This document shows, one piece after another, positions 36,615 through 46,627 of a DNA stretch of 64,000 nt; within the stretch, counting starts at the first letter, position 1, and each line of letters opens with the position of its first letter. Origin of the DNA: Paracoccaceae bacterium (lineage in GTDB: Bacteria; Pseudomonadota; Alphaproteobacteria; Rhodobacterales; Rhodobacteraceae); contig WKFI01000005.1 of NCBI GenBank assembly GCA_014872875.1, forward strand, positions 124,001-188,000, given 5' to 3'. The notes under the pieces were generated by a model. It was not told the origin of the DNA. It ran no database searches and saw nothing but the letters and a program-made list of their open reading frames with translations. The position numbers and the translations under genes were made by a program.

Positions 36615-36643
36615 TTGACACAAATCGGGAACATGCGTAGAAC
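36615..36643 (+). promoter_or_regulatory. lexA promoter with overlapping LexA (SOS) box
   Basis: TTGACA (36615-36620), a 17-base spacer and TAGAAC (36638-36643) form the promoter. GAAC-ATGCGTA-GAAC at 36629-36643 is a perfect match to the direct-repeat GAAC/GTTC-N7 LexA box of alphaproteobacteria and covers the -10 element. LexA binding would block RNA polymerase, giving the usual autorepression. Confidence 0.88.
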
Positions 36644-36676
36644 AAAAGGAAATGCATGAACCGGAGGTAGCGAGCA

Positions 36677-37372
36677 ATGCTGACCAAAAAGCAATTGGAA
36701 CTGCTGGAGTTCATTCACAAACGGATGCAACAGGACAGCGTTCCGCCCAGTTTCGATGAAATGAAGATTGCGCTGGATCTGCGCTCAAAATCCGGCATCC
36801 ACCGTTTGATTACAGCTTTGGAAGAACGTGGGTTCATCCGCCGCCTGGCGCATCGGGCCCGCGCCATCGAAATCATCAAACTGCCTGACAGTCTGGGTGG
36901 TGAGGTTGGCGGTTTCCAACCCAAGGTGATCGAAGGTGACAAACCCGAAGCCGGCCAGCCGGCCAATTCCGATCCCGTGGTGATCAGCGCGGTTGAACTG
37001 CCTGTGATGGGGCGTATCGCCGCTGGTGTCCCGATCGAGGCAATCAGCCAAGCGTCACACCAGGTGGCTGTGCCGAACCAGATGCTATCGGCCTCGGGTG
37101 AACATTACGCACTGGAAGTCAGAGGCGACTCGATGATCGACGCCGGCATCAATGACGGCGACGTGGTGGTCATCCGCGAAACCAACACAGCAGATAACGG
37201 TGATATCGTCGTGGCCTTGGTCGAAGATCACGAAGCCACCCTGAAACGCTTTCACCGCCATGGTCACTCCATCGCTCTGGAAGCCGCCAATCCGGCTTAT
37301 GAAACACGCGTCTACCCTTCAGACAAGGTCAAAGTGCAGGGCCGCCTGGTTGGTCTGATCCGCACTTACTGA
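36677..37372 (+). CDS. lexA: SOS response repressor LexA
   Basis: The 231-residue protein has an N-terminal winged helix-turn-helix (residues 1-65, with [17 protein letters not shown]) and a C-terminal S24 peptidase domain. The self-cleavage site is A116-G117 (RIAAGVP), and the Ser-Lys dyad is S152 (GDSMIDAG) and K190 (ATLKRF). It represses DNA-damage genes until RecA filaments trigger its cleavage. GGAGG precedes ATG 36677. Its end overlaps that of the convergent comEC by seven bases. Confidence 0.98.
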   Translation: MLTKKQLELLEFIHKRMQQDSVPPSFDEMKIALDLRSKSGIHRLITALEERGFIRRLAHRARAIEIIKLPDSLGGEVGGFQPKVIEGDKPEAGQPANSDPVVISAVELPVMGRIAAGVPIEAISQASHQVAVPNQMLSASGEHYALEVRGDSMIDAGINDGDVVVIRETNTADNGDIVVALVEDHEATLKRFHRHGHSIALEAANPAYETRVYPSDKVKVQGRLVGLIRTY

Positions 37373-39387
37373 GGCCGGTTGCCGGTCCACAAGCGGTCTC
37401 CGGTAACGTCCTGAGCCGTCCACAGGCCGTCCTTGTTGAAAGCAAGACTACCGGTCGCCGCCAACCTCTTTGGATCCCAGATCTGACATGGTCCATCGAT
37501 GGCGACCGCCACAGTCGCCACAATGACCTGAGATGGATCACATTTGGTGAGGCCTTTCGCTGCACGCTTGCCAATCACATGAACGATCTCACCTGAGTTC
37601 ACAGTAATCGTCCGGATGCGGTCCTTCCCTTCCCCCCACCGTTGCGCAGCTTCCTGTTGGCTCGTGTCGTCACCGTCATTTTCCAGCCAGATCTTTGCAG
37701 TGAAACCCGCGCCCTTTGCCTTGGAGAGCGCCCTGCCCTCATCCGTCATGACGCCCACCAACGCCCCGTTGGCCTCGACCAATACGGCCGGACGCTCAAC
37801 CTCGCTCCACAGGCCAAACCCCAGAACAACCGGAAACAGCCCTGCGAAGCGCAGACGCCCTTGCCACAGGATGACGAACAGAAACCCCAGACAAACCAAC
37901 GGCAACACCCACTGCGACGGCCCAACCACCCGGCCAACCGCACCATTTTGGCCAGCAACAGTTTCGGCAACCCAGAGAATCCACCCCAGCCCCAAACCCA
38001 TCAGCTCCAGCCCGATCCAACCCAAGCCCAAAGGCCACAGGCACAGGGCCGTCACGGCTGCAGGCATCACCAACACGCCCATCAAGGGCACCGACAGCAG
38101 GTTCGCGAGCAAGCCATAATGCGCCATCGTGTTGAAATGTGCCGCCCCGATGGGCCCCGTCGCGGCTCCGGCAACCGCCGAGGAAATCACCACCCCAGCC
38201 ACAGCACGCATCCATCTGCGCTCAGGACGGAATTCAACCCGCCTCAGCCACTCGAATACCCCGACCAAGGCCGTTGTTGCTGCAAACGACATCTGAAAGC
38301 CCGGACTGATGAGAGTTTCCGGCCTCCGCACCAGAACGATCAGCGCAGCAATTGCAACGGCCCGCAGGCTGAGCGCCCGCCGATCGACCATTACAGCCCC
38401 CAGCGCAACGGCTACCATGACAAAAGCGCGTTCCGTGGCGACGCTACCACCAGACAGCAGCAGGTATCCCGACGCCACTGCCAAGGCAACCACCGCCGCC
38501 ACCCGTTTGACCGGAACACGCAGCGCAACAAACGGGATCAGAGACAGAGAAATCCGTAAACTCCCAAACACGAATCCTGCCAATAACCCCATGTGCAGCC
38601 CGGAGATGGCCAAGAGATGCGCAAGGTTACTGTCCCGCAGGTTCTGCAGTGTCTGTTGGTCCACACCACTGCGGTCCCCGGTTGTGACAGCGGCAGCAAA
38701 GCCGCCGACCTCCCCCGGCAGAACAGCACGTATCCTTTGAGCCGCGGCCATTCGGATTGAAAACACCAACAATGCACCGCGATTGGGTTCTTCTGAAATC
38801 AGCACCGGATTGCGTGTATATCCCACGGCGCCAATCTGCTGGAACCAGACATGGCGGCGAAAATCGAACCCGCCCGGCTCTGCAGGTCCTTGCGGGGGCA
38901 TGAGATGCCCGGTTGTCATCACCCTGCTGCCCGGCGAAGGTTCAATACTGTTCCCATGCAAGGAGATCCGAACCCGTTCCGGCCTGCGGTGATCGGCGAC
39001 CGCCTTGAGCCGGATCTGATCCAATGTCACCCGCAGCGCGTCTGATGACGACCGGTCCAACGCCACAACCCGCCCCTCGATCGGACCGTAGTACCGCCAG
39101 CTGAGAACCGGACCAGCCACGTGATGCGCCCGAAGCCCTGCCAGGCACAGCCCTATCGCCATCAGGGCCACAGCCCAGCCCAATGCTGACAGACCATTGC
39201 GCGCCCACAGCGCGACGAGGCTGAAAAGCAAAGCGATACTGGCGAGGCCGCAGTACAGCGGCCAGCCCGGCTCGAACCTCAACAAAAAGTAAACCCCGAT
39301 GCCCGCGCCCAGAAACACCGGCGCCCAGGGCAGCAGATGCCCGCGCTGTTCCAGCAGGGTTCGATCAAGGAGCTTTATCAGGCGCAT
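37366..39387 (-). CDS. comEC: ComEC/Rec2 family competence protein
   Basis: The 673-residue integral membrane protein has the N-terminal DUF4131 region (residues about 25-190, with [10 protein letters not shown] and [12 protein letters not shown]) and the central Competence domain (about 220-490, with [18 protein letters not shown] and GFQMSFAAT). ComEC forms the inner-membrane channel for single-stranded DNA uptake. The C-terminal metallo-beta-lactamase nuclease domain found in longer relatives is absent, the usual form in this lineage. It is divergent from gltX across about 157 bases. Confidence 0.92.
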   Translation of the reverse strand: MRLIKLLDRTLLEQRGHLLPWAPVFLGAGIGVYFLLRFEPGWPLYCGLASIALLFSLVALWARNGLSALGWAVALMAIGLCLAGLRAHHVAGPVLSWRYYGPIEGRVVALDRSSSDALRVTLDQIRLKAVADHRRPERVRISLHGNSIEPSPGSRVMTTGHLMPPQGPAEPGGFDFRRHVWFQQIGAVGYTRNPVLISEEPNRGALLVFSIRMAAAQRIRAVLPGEVGGFAAAVTTGDRSGVDQQTLQNLRDSNLAHLLAISGLHMGLLAGFVFGSLRISLSLIPFVALRVPVKRVAAVVALAVASGYLLLSGGSVATERAFVMVAVALGAVMVDRRALSLRAVAIAALIVLVRRPETLISPGFQMSFAATTALVGVFEWLRRVEFRPERRWMRAVAGVVISSAVAGAATGPIGAAHFNTMAHYGLLANLLSVPLMGVLVMPAAVTALCLWPLGLGWIGLELMGLGLGWILWVAETVAGQNGAVGRVVGPSQWVLPLVCLGFLFVILWQGRLRFAGLFPVVLGFGLWSEVERPAVLVEANGALVGVMTDEGRALSKAKGAGFTAKIWLENDGDDTSQQEAAQRWGEGKDRIRTITVNSGEIVHVIGKRAAKGLTKCDPSQVIVATVAVAIDGPCQIWDPKRLAATGSLAFNKDGLWTAQDVTGDRLWTGNRPQ

Positions 39388-39544
39388 GGGCCTCTCGGCT
39401 CAGGAAAACAAGCCATCGCAGCGTGGCGGAACATGGTTACCAAATAGTTGACGCCGCCCGCCCCCTTCCCCTTCAAAGCGTGGGCGTGTATTCCCTGCCC
39501 AACCGCAGCATTGCGTCCGTTCTTTCCAGAGGTAAACACCCACC

Positions 39545-40945
39545 ATGTCCGATCAGGTCGTCACCCGCTTCGCTCCGTCCCCGACCGGTTTCCTGCATAT
39601 TGGCGGAGCCCGCACCGCACTGTTCAACTGGCTTTATGCCCGTGGTCGAAACGGCAAGTTTCTGCTGCGGATCGAAGATACGGACCGCGAACGTTCAACC
39701 CCTGAGGCGACCGCGGCGATCCTTCAAGGCATGGCATGGTTGGGTCTGGATCATGATGGCGACGTGATCAGCCAGTTCGAAGGGGCCGCGCGTCATGCAG
39801 AAGTTGCCCATCAACTGTTGGCCGAAGGCAAAGCGTACAAATGCTTCTCAACCCAGGACGAAATCGCTGCTTTCCGCGAAGACGCCCGGGCGCAGGGAAA
39901 GTCGACACTGTTCCGCTCTCCCTGGCGGGACGCTGATCCCAGCACGCATCCCGACGCCCCCTTCGTGATCCGAATCAAGGCGCCCCAAGATGGTGCAACC
40001 GTGATCCGCGACCAAGTGCAGGGTGATGTGACGATCCGCAATGACCAGTTGGACGACATGGTCCTGCTGCGTTCGGATGGCACGCCGGTCTATATGCTGG
40101 CGGTGGTGGTCGATGACCACGATATGGGCGTTACCCATATCATCCGGGGCGACGATCACCTGAACAATGCGGCTCGTCAGATGATGATCTATGAGGCAAT
40201 GGGCTGGGACGTACCTGTCTGGGCGCATATCCCACTGATTCACGGCCCAGACGGCAAGAAACTGTCCAAGCGGCATGGTGCTCTGGGGGCGCAGGAATAT
40301 CAGGCCATGGGATATCCGGCAGCGGGTATGCGTAACTACCTTGCCCGTCTGGGCTGGAGCCATGGGGACGACGAGTTTTTCACCGATGCGCAGGCCCGGG
40401 AGTGGTTCGATCTGGACGGAATCGGCAAAAGCCCTGCTCGGTTCGATTTGAAAAAGCTGGAAAACCTGTGCGGGCAGCACATTGCCATCACTGACGATGC
40501 TGCATTGCAGCGAGAAATTGAAGGGTATTTGTCCGCTGCCGAACTACCGGCGCTGGAGGACAATCAGTCGCGGGATCTTGAACGGGCTCTCTATTGCGTC
40601 AAGGAGCGCGCGAAAACACTTCCGGAACTCCTTGATAAAGCTCACTTTGTCCTAACATCTCGACCAATTCAGCCGGATGAAAAAGCCGCCAAGGCACTGA
40701 ACTCAGTATCCGATGGTATACTGAGTGAATTGACGCCGCATCTGCAAAATGCTAGCTGGACGCGAGAAGAGCTGGAGGCAGCGCTCAACGCTTTCGCGGA
40801 GGCGAAGGAAACCAAATTCGGCAAGCTCGCCGGCCCGCTGCGGGCCGCTCTTGCGGGACGAGCCGTAACGCCTTCGGTATTTGACATGATGCTGATCCTG
40901 GGCCGGGAGGAAACCTTGGCCCGATTGGCCGACGCAGCAGGCTGA
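39545..40945 (+). CDS. gltX: Glutamyl-tRNA synthetase
   Basis: The 466-residue class I synthetase charges tRNA-Glu. The HIGH motif occurs as HIGG in [16 protein letters not shown] (residues 11-26) and the KMSKS motif as KKLSKR (238-243). The rest, including the C-terminal anticodon-binding region, is complete. Alphaproteobacteria often carry two gltX genes with differing specificity; which type this is cannot be said from this window alone. Confidence 0.97.
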   Translation: MSDQVVTRFAPSPTGFLHIGGARTALFNWLYARGRNGKFLLRIEDTDRERSTPEATAAILQGMAWLGLDHDGDVISQFEGAARHAEVAHQLLAEGKAYKCFSTQDEIAAFREDARAQGKSTLFRSPWRDADPSTHPDAPFVIRIKAPQDGATVIRDQVQGDVTIRNDQLDDMVLLRSDGTPVYMLAVVVDDHDMGVTHIIRGDDHLNNAARQMMIYEAMGWDVPVWAHIPLIHGPDGKKLSKRHGALGAQEYQAMGYPAAGMRNYLARLGWSHGDDEFFTDAQAREWFDLDGIGKSPARFDLKKLENLCGQHIAITDDAALQREIEGYLSAAELPALEDNQSRDLERALYCVKERAKTLPELLDKAHFVLTSRPIQPDEKAAKALNSVSDGILSELTPHLQNASWTREELEAALNAFAEAKETKFGKLAGPLRAALAGRAVTPSVFDMMLILGREETLARLADAAG

Positions 40946-40953
40946 GGCCGAGG

Positions 40954-40968
40954 TTAATACTCGGTTAA
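40954..40968. promoter_or_regulatory. CtrA-type binding site before gltA
   Basis: TTAA (40954-40957) and TTAA (40965-40968) are separated by exactly seven bases, with C following the second half: the full consensus for the response regulator CtrA of alphaproteobacteria. It lies 100 bases upstream of the gltA start and about 10 bases after the gltX stop. No other perfect TTAA-N7-TTAA was noticed in intergenic sequence of the window. Confidence 0.6.
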
Positions 40969-41067
40969 CGCTGCTCTACTACGACAGACCTGCGCGGAAC
41001 CGTCGCGCAGGCACTGCCCCGCATGGGCCGCTTAGATGGTTCATGCCTGTAACAGGAAGGGACAACC

Positions 41068-42363
41068 ATGACCGAGACCACGAAATCCGCCACACTTACT
41101 ATTGACGGGACTTCGTATGACCTGCCGATTTTCACTCCAACGGCAGGACCGGACGTTGTGGATATCCGCAAGCTCTATGGCCAGGCCGGTGTGTTCACCT
41201 ATGACCCCGGTTTCACTTCGACCGCCAGCTGTGACAGCACGATCACCTTCATTGACGGCGACAAGGGCGAGCTTCTGCACCGCGGATATCCGATCGACCA
41301 ACTGGCGGCGAAATCGCATTTCCTGGAAGTTTGCTATCTGCTGCTCTATGGAGAGCTGCCCACGGCGACACAGCTGGAAGATTTCGAAACCCGCGTGACC
41401 CGTCATACGATGGTTCACGAACAGATGATCAACTTCTTCCGTGGTTTCCGGCGCGATGCACACCCGATGGCAATTATCGTAGGTGTCGTGGGCGCCATGT
41501 CGGCCTTCTATCACGACAGCACCGACATCAACGACCCCTGGCAGCGCGAAGTCGCCTCGATCCGTCTGATCGCAAAGATGCCGACCATCGTTGCCATGGC
41601 ATACAAATATACCGTCGGTCAGCCTTTCGTTTATCCACGCAACGATCTGGACTATGCCTCTAACTTCCTGCGCATGTGTTTTGCGGTTCCGGCGGAAGAC
41701 TTTGAGGTTAACCCGATCCTGTCGCGTGCGATGGACCGGATCCTGACGCTGCATGCCGATCACGAACAGAACGCTTCGACTTCGACCGTGCGTTTGGCTT
41801 CGTCTTCAGGTGCGAACCCATTCGCCTGTATCGCGGCCGGTGTTGCCTGTCTTTGGGGCCCCAGCCATGGCGGTGCCAACCAGGCGTGCCTGGAAATGCT
41901 CAAGGAAATCGGCTCGGTAGATCGCATTCCCGAATTCATCGCCCGCGCCAAGGACAAGGACGACCCCTTCCGCCTGATGGGCTTCGGTCACCGCGTCTAC
42001 AAGAACTTCGACCCGCGCGCGACAGTGATGAAACAGTCCGCTGACGAGGTGCTTGATCTTTTGGGTGTCGAAAACAACCCGATCCTGCAAGTTGCCAAGG
42101 AACTGGAAAAACAGGCGCTGAGCGATCCGTATTTTGCCGATAAAAAGCTGTTCCCGAACGTGGACTTCTACTCCGGTATCATCCTTGAGGCGATGGGCTT
42201 CCCGACCTCGATGTTCACCCCGATCTTCGCGCTGTCGCGGACCGTGGGATGGATCTCGCAGTGGAAAGAAATGATCGCAGATCCTCAGGCGAAGATCGGT
42301 CGCCCACGCCAGCTGTACCTTGGCGAAACGATGCGCGACTATGTGGACATCGAAAACCGCTGA
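41068..42363 (+). CDS. gltA: Citrate synthase
   Basis: The 431-residue enzyme joins oxaloacetate and acetyl-CoA, the entry step of the citric acid cycle. The active-site residues lie in [11 protein letters not shown] (His), GFGHRVYKN (His) and NVDFYSGI (Asp). The N-terminal domain found in the NADH-sensitive type II hexameric enzymes is present. CAGGAAGGG precedes ATG 41068. It is a single-gene unit bounded by a CtrA-type site and a terminator. Confidence 0.98.
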   Translation: MTETTKSATLTIDGTSYDLPIFTPTAGPDVVDIRKLYGQAGVFTYDPGFTSTASCDSTITFIDGDKGELLHRGYPIDQLAAKSHFLEVCYLLLYGELPTATQLEDFETRVTRHTMVHEQMINFFRGFRRDAHPMAIIVGVVGAMSAFYHDSTDINDPWQREVASIRLIAKMPTIVAMAYKYTVGQPFVYPRNDLDYASNFLRMCFAVPAEDFEVNPILSRAMDRILTLHADHEQNASTSTVRLASSSGANPFACIAAGVACLWGPSHGGANQACLEMLKEIGSVDRIPEFIARAKDKDDPFRLMGFGHRVYKNFDPRATVMKQSADEVLDLLGVENNPILQVAKELEKQALSDPYFADKKLFPNVDFYSGIILEAMGFPTSMFTPIFALSRTVGWISQWKEMIADPQAKIGRPRQLYLGETMRDYVDIENR

Positions 42364-42422
42364 TCCGACGAAGCTGCCGTAACGCGCAGATGCGCTGTAC
42401 GGAAGATGATCGGAATTGTGTC

Positions 42423-42451
42423 ACCCCTGCCGGTTTTCGGCGGGGGTTTTT
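42423..42451 (+). terminator. Rho-independent terminator of gltA
   Basis: ACCCCTGCCG pairs with CGGCGGGGGT around a GTTTT loop (one G-U pair), with a run of five T, a C and five more T. It lies 60 bases after the gltA stop. Confidence 0.9.
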
Positions 42452-42520
42452 CTTTTTGTCCACTCAATTCCTGAGAAATGTCACCACTGTTTCTGGACAG
42501 GCAACAACAACCAAAAGAAT

Positions 42521-42550
42521 TTGACGCTAAACAGCTGAAATCTTTATATC
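42521..42550 (+). promoter_or_regulatory. Likely promoter of the large RTX gene
   Basis: TTGACG (42521-42526) and TATATC (42545-42550) are 18 bases apart. The flanking sequence is AT-rich compared with its surroundings. A start near 42557 would give a leader of about 68 bases before ATG 42625. Confidence 0.55.
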
Positions 42551-42624
42551 AATTTGAGTGCTGCCAACGCTCAGATGCAACATGATTCGAGCATCGTCCG
42601 AGCCAAATTTGATGGGGTTAAGTT

Positions 42625-45216
42625 ATGGAAATATTTCTTCTGCTGGGCATTGCCATCCTTGGGGGAGCTATTGCTTTGACCGACGATGATGATGACTCGT
42701 CCTCTTCCACCTCGTCCCCCTCAGGCGGCAACAACCCGGGTTCCGTCGACGGTACGGAAAGCAGCGAAAAGCTGGACGGCACTGGAGGCGAAGATTTCCT
42801 TCGAGGTCTGGGTGGCAACGATACTCTGGGTGGCTTCGGCGACAACGACCGTTTGGAAGGCGGATCGGGCAACGATATTGTTCACGGCGCCGCGGGGGAC
42901 GATACCCTTCTGGGTGGCAAAGGGAATGACGTAATTGGCGGCCAGCAAGGTGACGATGTCCTGAAGGGCAGCTTGGGGTCGGACTGGCTCACCGCTGGTT
43001 CGGGCGAAGACGATCTGTCCGGTGGCTACGGTTGGGACCGCCTGGTTGGTGGTTTCGGGGAAGACACGTTGGATGGCGGCGAAGGCAACGATCTCCTGAT
43101 TGGTGGGAATGACGCGGTCGATGATGCACTAATCTCGGATCTGCAGGATATCCGTGACGACATGGATGCCGGGTTGAGCATCACTACGGACTTGGCATCC
43201 GTCCAAGCCCTGAAAGCCACCGATGATGGCGAGGCTGACACGCTGACCGGTGGCGAAGGCGACGACGCCCTTATCCTGGGCAGCGGTGATACCGGAACGG
43301 GTGGCGAAGGCGCCGATATCTTCCGCTTGGAACAGGGCAGCACCTCTGCACTGGCCAAAGTGACGGACTATAACCCAGCCGAGGACCAGATCACCTATCT
43401 GAACGAATACGCTGCCGGGACCACCCCAACTGCCCCCAGTTTCACAATCACCACCGACGCTGCGGGTGTTCAAACTCTGTCAGCGAATGGTCAGGCCATC
43501 GCAACGATCGAGGGCGGAACGTTGGAGTTGGACGACATCGTGGTGATCGACAGCGCGGGCGATGCCGTCACACCAACACCGCCGACACCCGGCGCCATTA
43601 CTGGAACCGAAAACGCGGACACTCTTACCGGGACGACCGCCGCCAACCAGATTTCAGGCCTGGGTGGTGACGACCAAATCGATGCAGGCGATGGCAATGA
43701 TCAGGTTCAAGGCGGAGCAGATGATGACAACTTGCATGGCGGCAGTGGTGGAGACTCGGTGGATGGCGGCACAGGCTCGGATATCCTGTCCGGCGGTGAC
43801 GACAATGACAATCTGACCGGAGCCGCCGGAGACGACTGGCTGGAGGGCGGCAATGGCAATGACACCCTGCAAGGCGGCGAAGGCAATGACCGTCTCCAGG
43901 GTGGTCTCGGCGACGACACGTTGACGGCTGGCGATGGCGACGATGTGCTGATAGGCGGCGGCGTATCCAGCCTGTCCGCAACCGAACCACCGTTGGATTC
44001 CCTAGGCGACATTCGCGATGATCTGGATGCTGGAACGGCCGTGAATGGCTCGGTCGATCTGTCCCAGATCACCCGTGGAGACTGGAACGAAGACACTCTG
44101 AACGGCGGTGCAGGCAACGACCTGCTTATCTTCGGCGAATCTGATACTGTAACCGGTGGTGCAGGCGCGGACACCTTTGTTGCCTTCGATAGCCTGGCAG
44201 AATGGACCACCGGCCCGGCTGAAATCACCGATTACGATGCGACCGAGGATGAAATTGTCGTCTATCACGAACCACTTTCGGACGAGGCGGATGACGCCCC
44301 CCAACTGACGGTGACTACGGACGCCAACGGTGTTTCCACCCTGACCGTAGATGACACCATTATTGCGACCATCCGCGGCAGCGCAGTTTCAGTCGATGAC
44401 ATTACCGTCCTCGACGCGACCAACGCCGAGGTCTCAACAATCCCGAATACGACGACCCCGACACCGCCACCAACGCCTTCGGCCACCCCGACGGCAGGCG
44501 ATGATACGCTGACCGGAAGTGCGGTGGATGAAACCATCAATGGCTTGGCCGGCAATGACGTGATCTCCGGACTGGGCGGCGATGACCTTTTGATTGGCGG
44601 CGCCGGTAACGACCAGTTGGACGGTGGCGCAGATAACGATTTGCTGTTGGGTGATGCCGGGAATGACACGCTGGTTGGAGGAGAAGGCGCTGACCTTCTG
44701 GCCGATGGTGATGGCTCGAATGTTATTCAGGGCGGAAATGGTGACGATGAAATCATTACCACCAGCGCCGCAACGGACCTTGCCACTGCCCTGAATACCA
44801 TGACCCTTTCGCAGCTGGCGGCTCTGGATCCCACGGATTTCCCGATTGATCTGGACGCAACCGATACCGACACTGATGCAGACACTATCGATGCTGGTGC
44901 TGGCGATGACGTCCTGCTGGTTGGAAATGGCGATGACGTTACCCTGGGCGCTGGTGAGGACGATCTGATCCTTGGCGACTGGATGTCCGGCGGTACTGCC
45001 GTCGTCCTACAGGACTACGTTGCAGCAGATGACACATTGGTCTTCTCTTACACAGCGGGCACCACAGCGCCCACACTGACCTTGGCAACGGTTGCCAATA
45101 CGGCCGGAGGCACGGATGCCGTTGTCTCGGCCGATGGCGAAGAGGTTCTGCGCGTCGTCGGGGCCGGAGCGACCTTTACCTTGGCAGATGTCACACTGGT
45201 GGCGCGGGCCGCCTGA
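42625..45216 (+). CDS. Large modular RTX protein with N-terminal membrane anchor
   Basis: The 863-residue, strongly acidic protein begins with a single hydrophobic segment (MEIFLLLGIAILGGAIAL) followed by five aspartates and a serine-rich stretch. Then come three modules of about 240-300 residues (about 44-318, 325-605 and 623-863) separated by proline-threonine linkers (TPTPPTPG and TTTPTPPPTPSATPT). Each module has a block of RTX nonapeptides (for example GGNGNDTLQGGEGNDRLQGG) and a beta-rich domain with a shared pattern: IRDDxDAG, DTLxGGxGNDxLI, TDY(N/D)xxED, a TVTTDANGVxTL strand, and DDIxVxD. No catalytic domain is seen. The role may be calcium-dependent surface adhesion or matrix formation, but this is inferred. 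Confidence 0.85.
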   Translation: MEIFLLLGIAILGGAIALTDDDDDSSSSTSSPSGGNNPGSVDGTESSEKLDGTGGEDFLRGLGGNDTLGGFGDNDRLEGGSGNDIVHGAAGDDTLLGGKGNDVIGGQQGDDVLKGSLGSDWLTAGSGEDDLSGGYGWDRLVGGFGEDTLDGGEGNDLLIGGNDAVDDALISDLQDIRDDMDAGLSITTDLASVQALKATDDGEADTLTGGEGDDALILGSGDTGTGGEGADIFRLEQGSTSALAKVTDYNPAEDQITYLNEYAAGTTPTAPSFTITTDAAGVQTLSANGQAIATIEGGTLELDDIVVIDSAGDAVTPTPPTPGAITGTENADTLTGTTAANQISGLGGDDQIDAGDGNDQVQGGADDDNLHGGSGGDSVDGGTGSDILSGGDDNDNLTGAAGDDWLEGGNGNDTLQGGEGNDRLQGGLGDDTLTAGDGDDVLIGGGVSSLSATEPPLDSLGDIRDDLDAGTAVNGSVDLSQITRGDWNEDTLNGGAGNDLLIFGESDTVTGGAGADTFVAFDSLAEWTTGPAEITDYDATEDEIVVYHEPLSDEADDAPQLTVTTDANGVSTLTVDDTIIATIRGSAVSVDDITVLDATNAEVSTIPNTTTPTPPPTPSATPTAGDDTLTGSAVDETINGLAGNDVISGLGGDDLLIGGAGNDQLDGGADNDLLLGDAGNDTLVGGEGADLLADGDGSNVIQGGNGDDEIITTSAATDLATALNTMTLSQLAALDPTDFPIDLDATDTDTDADTIDAGAGDDVLLVGNGDDVTLGAGEDDLILGDWMSGGTAVVLQDYVAADDTLVFSYTAGTTAPTLTLATVANTAGGTDAVVSADGEEVLRVVGAGATFTLADVTLVARAA

Positions 45217-45235
45217 GCGCCCGGTCAAACATGAA

Positions 45236-45266
45236 AAAGGGCTCCGGCAGATGCGCGGAGCCCTTT
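45236..45266. terminator. Bidirectional terminator between the RTX gene and paaG
   Basis: AAAGGGCTCCG (45236-45246) pairs with CGGAGCCCTTT (45256-45266) around a nine-base loop. On the minus strand a run of T follows, so it best serves paaG; on the plus strand only TTTG follows, giving weaker termination for the RTX gene. Confidence 0.75.
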
Positions 45267-45295
45267 GTCGTTTGGGAGTTCTTTTCTGTGGGCCG

Positions 45296-46072
45296 TCAGC
45301 GCCCCTCGAACTTGGCTGGCCGCTTCTCGAGGAAGGACGAAACACCTTCCATGAAATCCCGCGATCTGCCCAATTCGCCTTGCAGATGTGCCTCGGTCAA
45401 AAGCTGATCTGGCAAGGTCGCGCCAAAAGCCCCACGAATCGAGGATTTGATAGCGCCAAAAGCCTTGCTGGGTCCTGACGCCAGATAAGCCGCTCGCTTG
45501 CGCCAATGAGCATCAAACGCATCATCGGCCACGACTTCCCAGATCATGCCCCACTCATCTGCTTGGCGGGCAGAAATCTTGTCGGCAAAAAGGGCCGCGC
45601 CCATCGCCTTGGCCAACCCTACCTTGTGAGGCAGAAACCAGGTGCCGCCTGCGTCGGGCATAAGCCCGATCCGCGCAAAGGCCTGCAGGAAATAGGCGCT
45701 TTCCGCCGCAATCACCACATCGGCCGCCAGCGCGAGATTGGCCCCTGCCCCGGCTGCTGGTCCGTTGACTGCAGAGATCGTCGGCACCGGGCAATCATAA
45801 ACCGCTTCCAGCATCGGCAGATATTCGTCGCGCAAGGTTCGCTCAAGATCCAGATCTCCGGCGCTGCTGGCGTCGCTCAGATCCTGCCCAGTGCAGAAGG
45901 CCCCACCAGCACCGGTCAGCACTGCGGCACGCGCATTGGCCCCTGCATCCTTCATCGCATAGGCGATTTCGGCGCGCATCTGGCTGGTCAGCGCATTCAT
46001 CTTGTCCGGGCGATTGAGCGTCACGACAGCAAGCCCGTCGGTGATCTCATAGGTGATCGTCTGGTATTCCAT
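45296..46072 (-). CDS. paaG: Enoyl-CoA hydratase/isomerase, PaaG-like
   Basis: The 258-residue crotonase-fold protein has the PaaG-type signatures GAGGAFCTGQDLSD, IGLMPDAGGTWFLPHKVG and DEWGMIWEVVADD, close to the 1,2-epoxyphenylacetyl-CoA isomerase of phenylacetate breakdown. Other phenylacetate genes are not in this window, so the true substrate may be another enoyl-CoA. ATG 46072 (MEYQTITYEI) is chosen over the open frame to 46114. It follows ccmH by 72 bases and may be the last gene of that run. Confidence 0.85.
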   Translation of the reverse strand: MEYQTITYEITDGLAVVTLNRPDKMNALTSQMRAEIAYAMKDAGANARAAVLTGAGGAFCTGQDLSDASSAGDLDLERTLRDEYLPMLEAVYDCPVPTISAVNGPAAGAGANLALAADVVIAAESAYFLQAFARIGLMPDAGGTWFLPHKVGLAKAMGAALFADKISARQADEWGMIWEVVADDAFDAHWRKRAAYLASGPSKAFGAIKSSIRGAFGATLPDQLLTEAHLQGELGRSRDFMEGVSSFLEKRPAKFEGR

Positions 46073-46144
46073 CGAGACGTGTTTCCTTTTCCTGTCCCGT
46101 GCAAAGTGGCGCAAGCCTGACCGGTTCGAAAGCGGAACCCGGCG

Positions 46145-46627
46145 TCAATCCTTGAGAATTTCCTGCAGCCGGGCCTGTTCCTCATCACTCAAACTGGCCT
46201 CGGTCCGGGCCTTGGCGGTCGAGCGACGGCGGACATAGCCCAGGCTTACCCCGGCAGCGATCAGCAACATGAGCGGCCCCGCAGCCCACAGCAACCAGTT
46301 GGCGCCAGTCGCGGTCGGACGCAACAGCACGTATTCGCCGTAACGTTCGACAATGAAATCCATCGCCTCCGTATCGCTATCACCAGCGACCAATCGTTCC
46401 CGCAACAATATACGCAGGTCCCGTGCAAGCTCGGCATTGGACTCGTCAATGCTTTCATTTCGGCAAACCAGGCAGCGCAGATCCTTGCTGAGCTCCCGTG
46501 CCCGGGCTTCAAGTGCTGGGTCGTCCAGAACTTCGTCCGGCTGGACGGCGTGCGCAACAGATCCTGCAAAGACGCCTGTCAGGGTGAAAAAGCAGCCTGC
46601 AAAGAGCAGTGCAATCAGGTGTTTCAT
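46145..46627 (-). CDS. ccmH: Cytochrome c maturation protein CcmH
   Basis: The 160-residue protein has a signal peptide, the redox motif LRCLVCRNESI, a C-terminal membrane span (NWLLWAAGPLMLLIAAGVSL) and an acidic tail. It is the short, single-domain form of CcmH, which reduces apocytochrome c thiols in the periplasm and works with CcmF. Its ATG overlaps the ccmF stop as ATGA, so translation is coupled. Confidence 0.96.
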   Translation of the reverse strand: MKHLIALLFAGCFFTLTGVFAGSVAHAVQPDEVLDDPALEARARELSKDLRCLVCRNESIDESNAELARDLRILLRERLVAGDSDTEAMDFIVERYGEYVLLRPTATGANWLLWAAGPLMLLIAAGVSLGYVRRRSTAKARTEASLSDEEQARLQEILKD

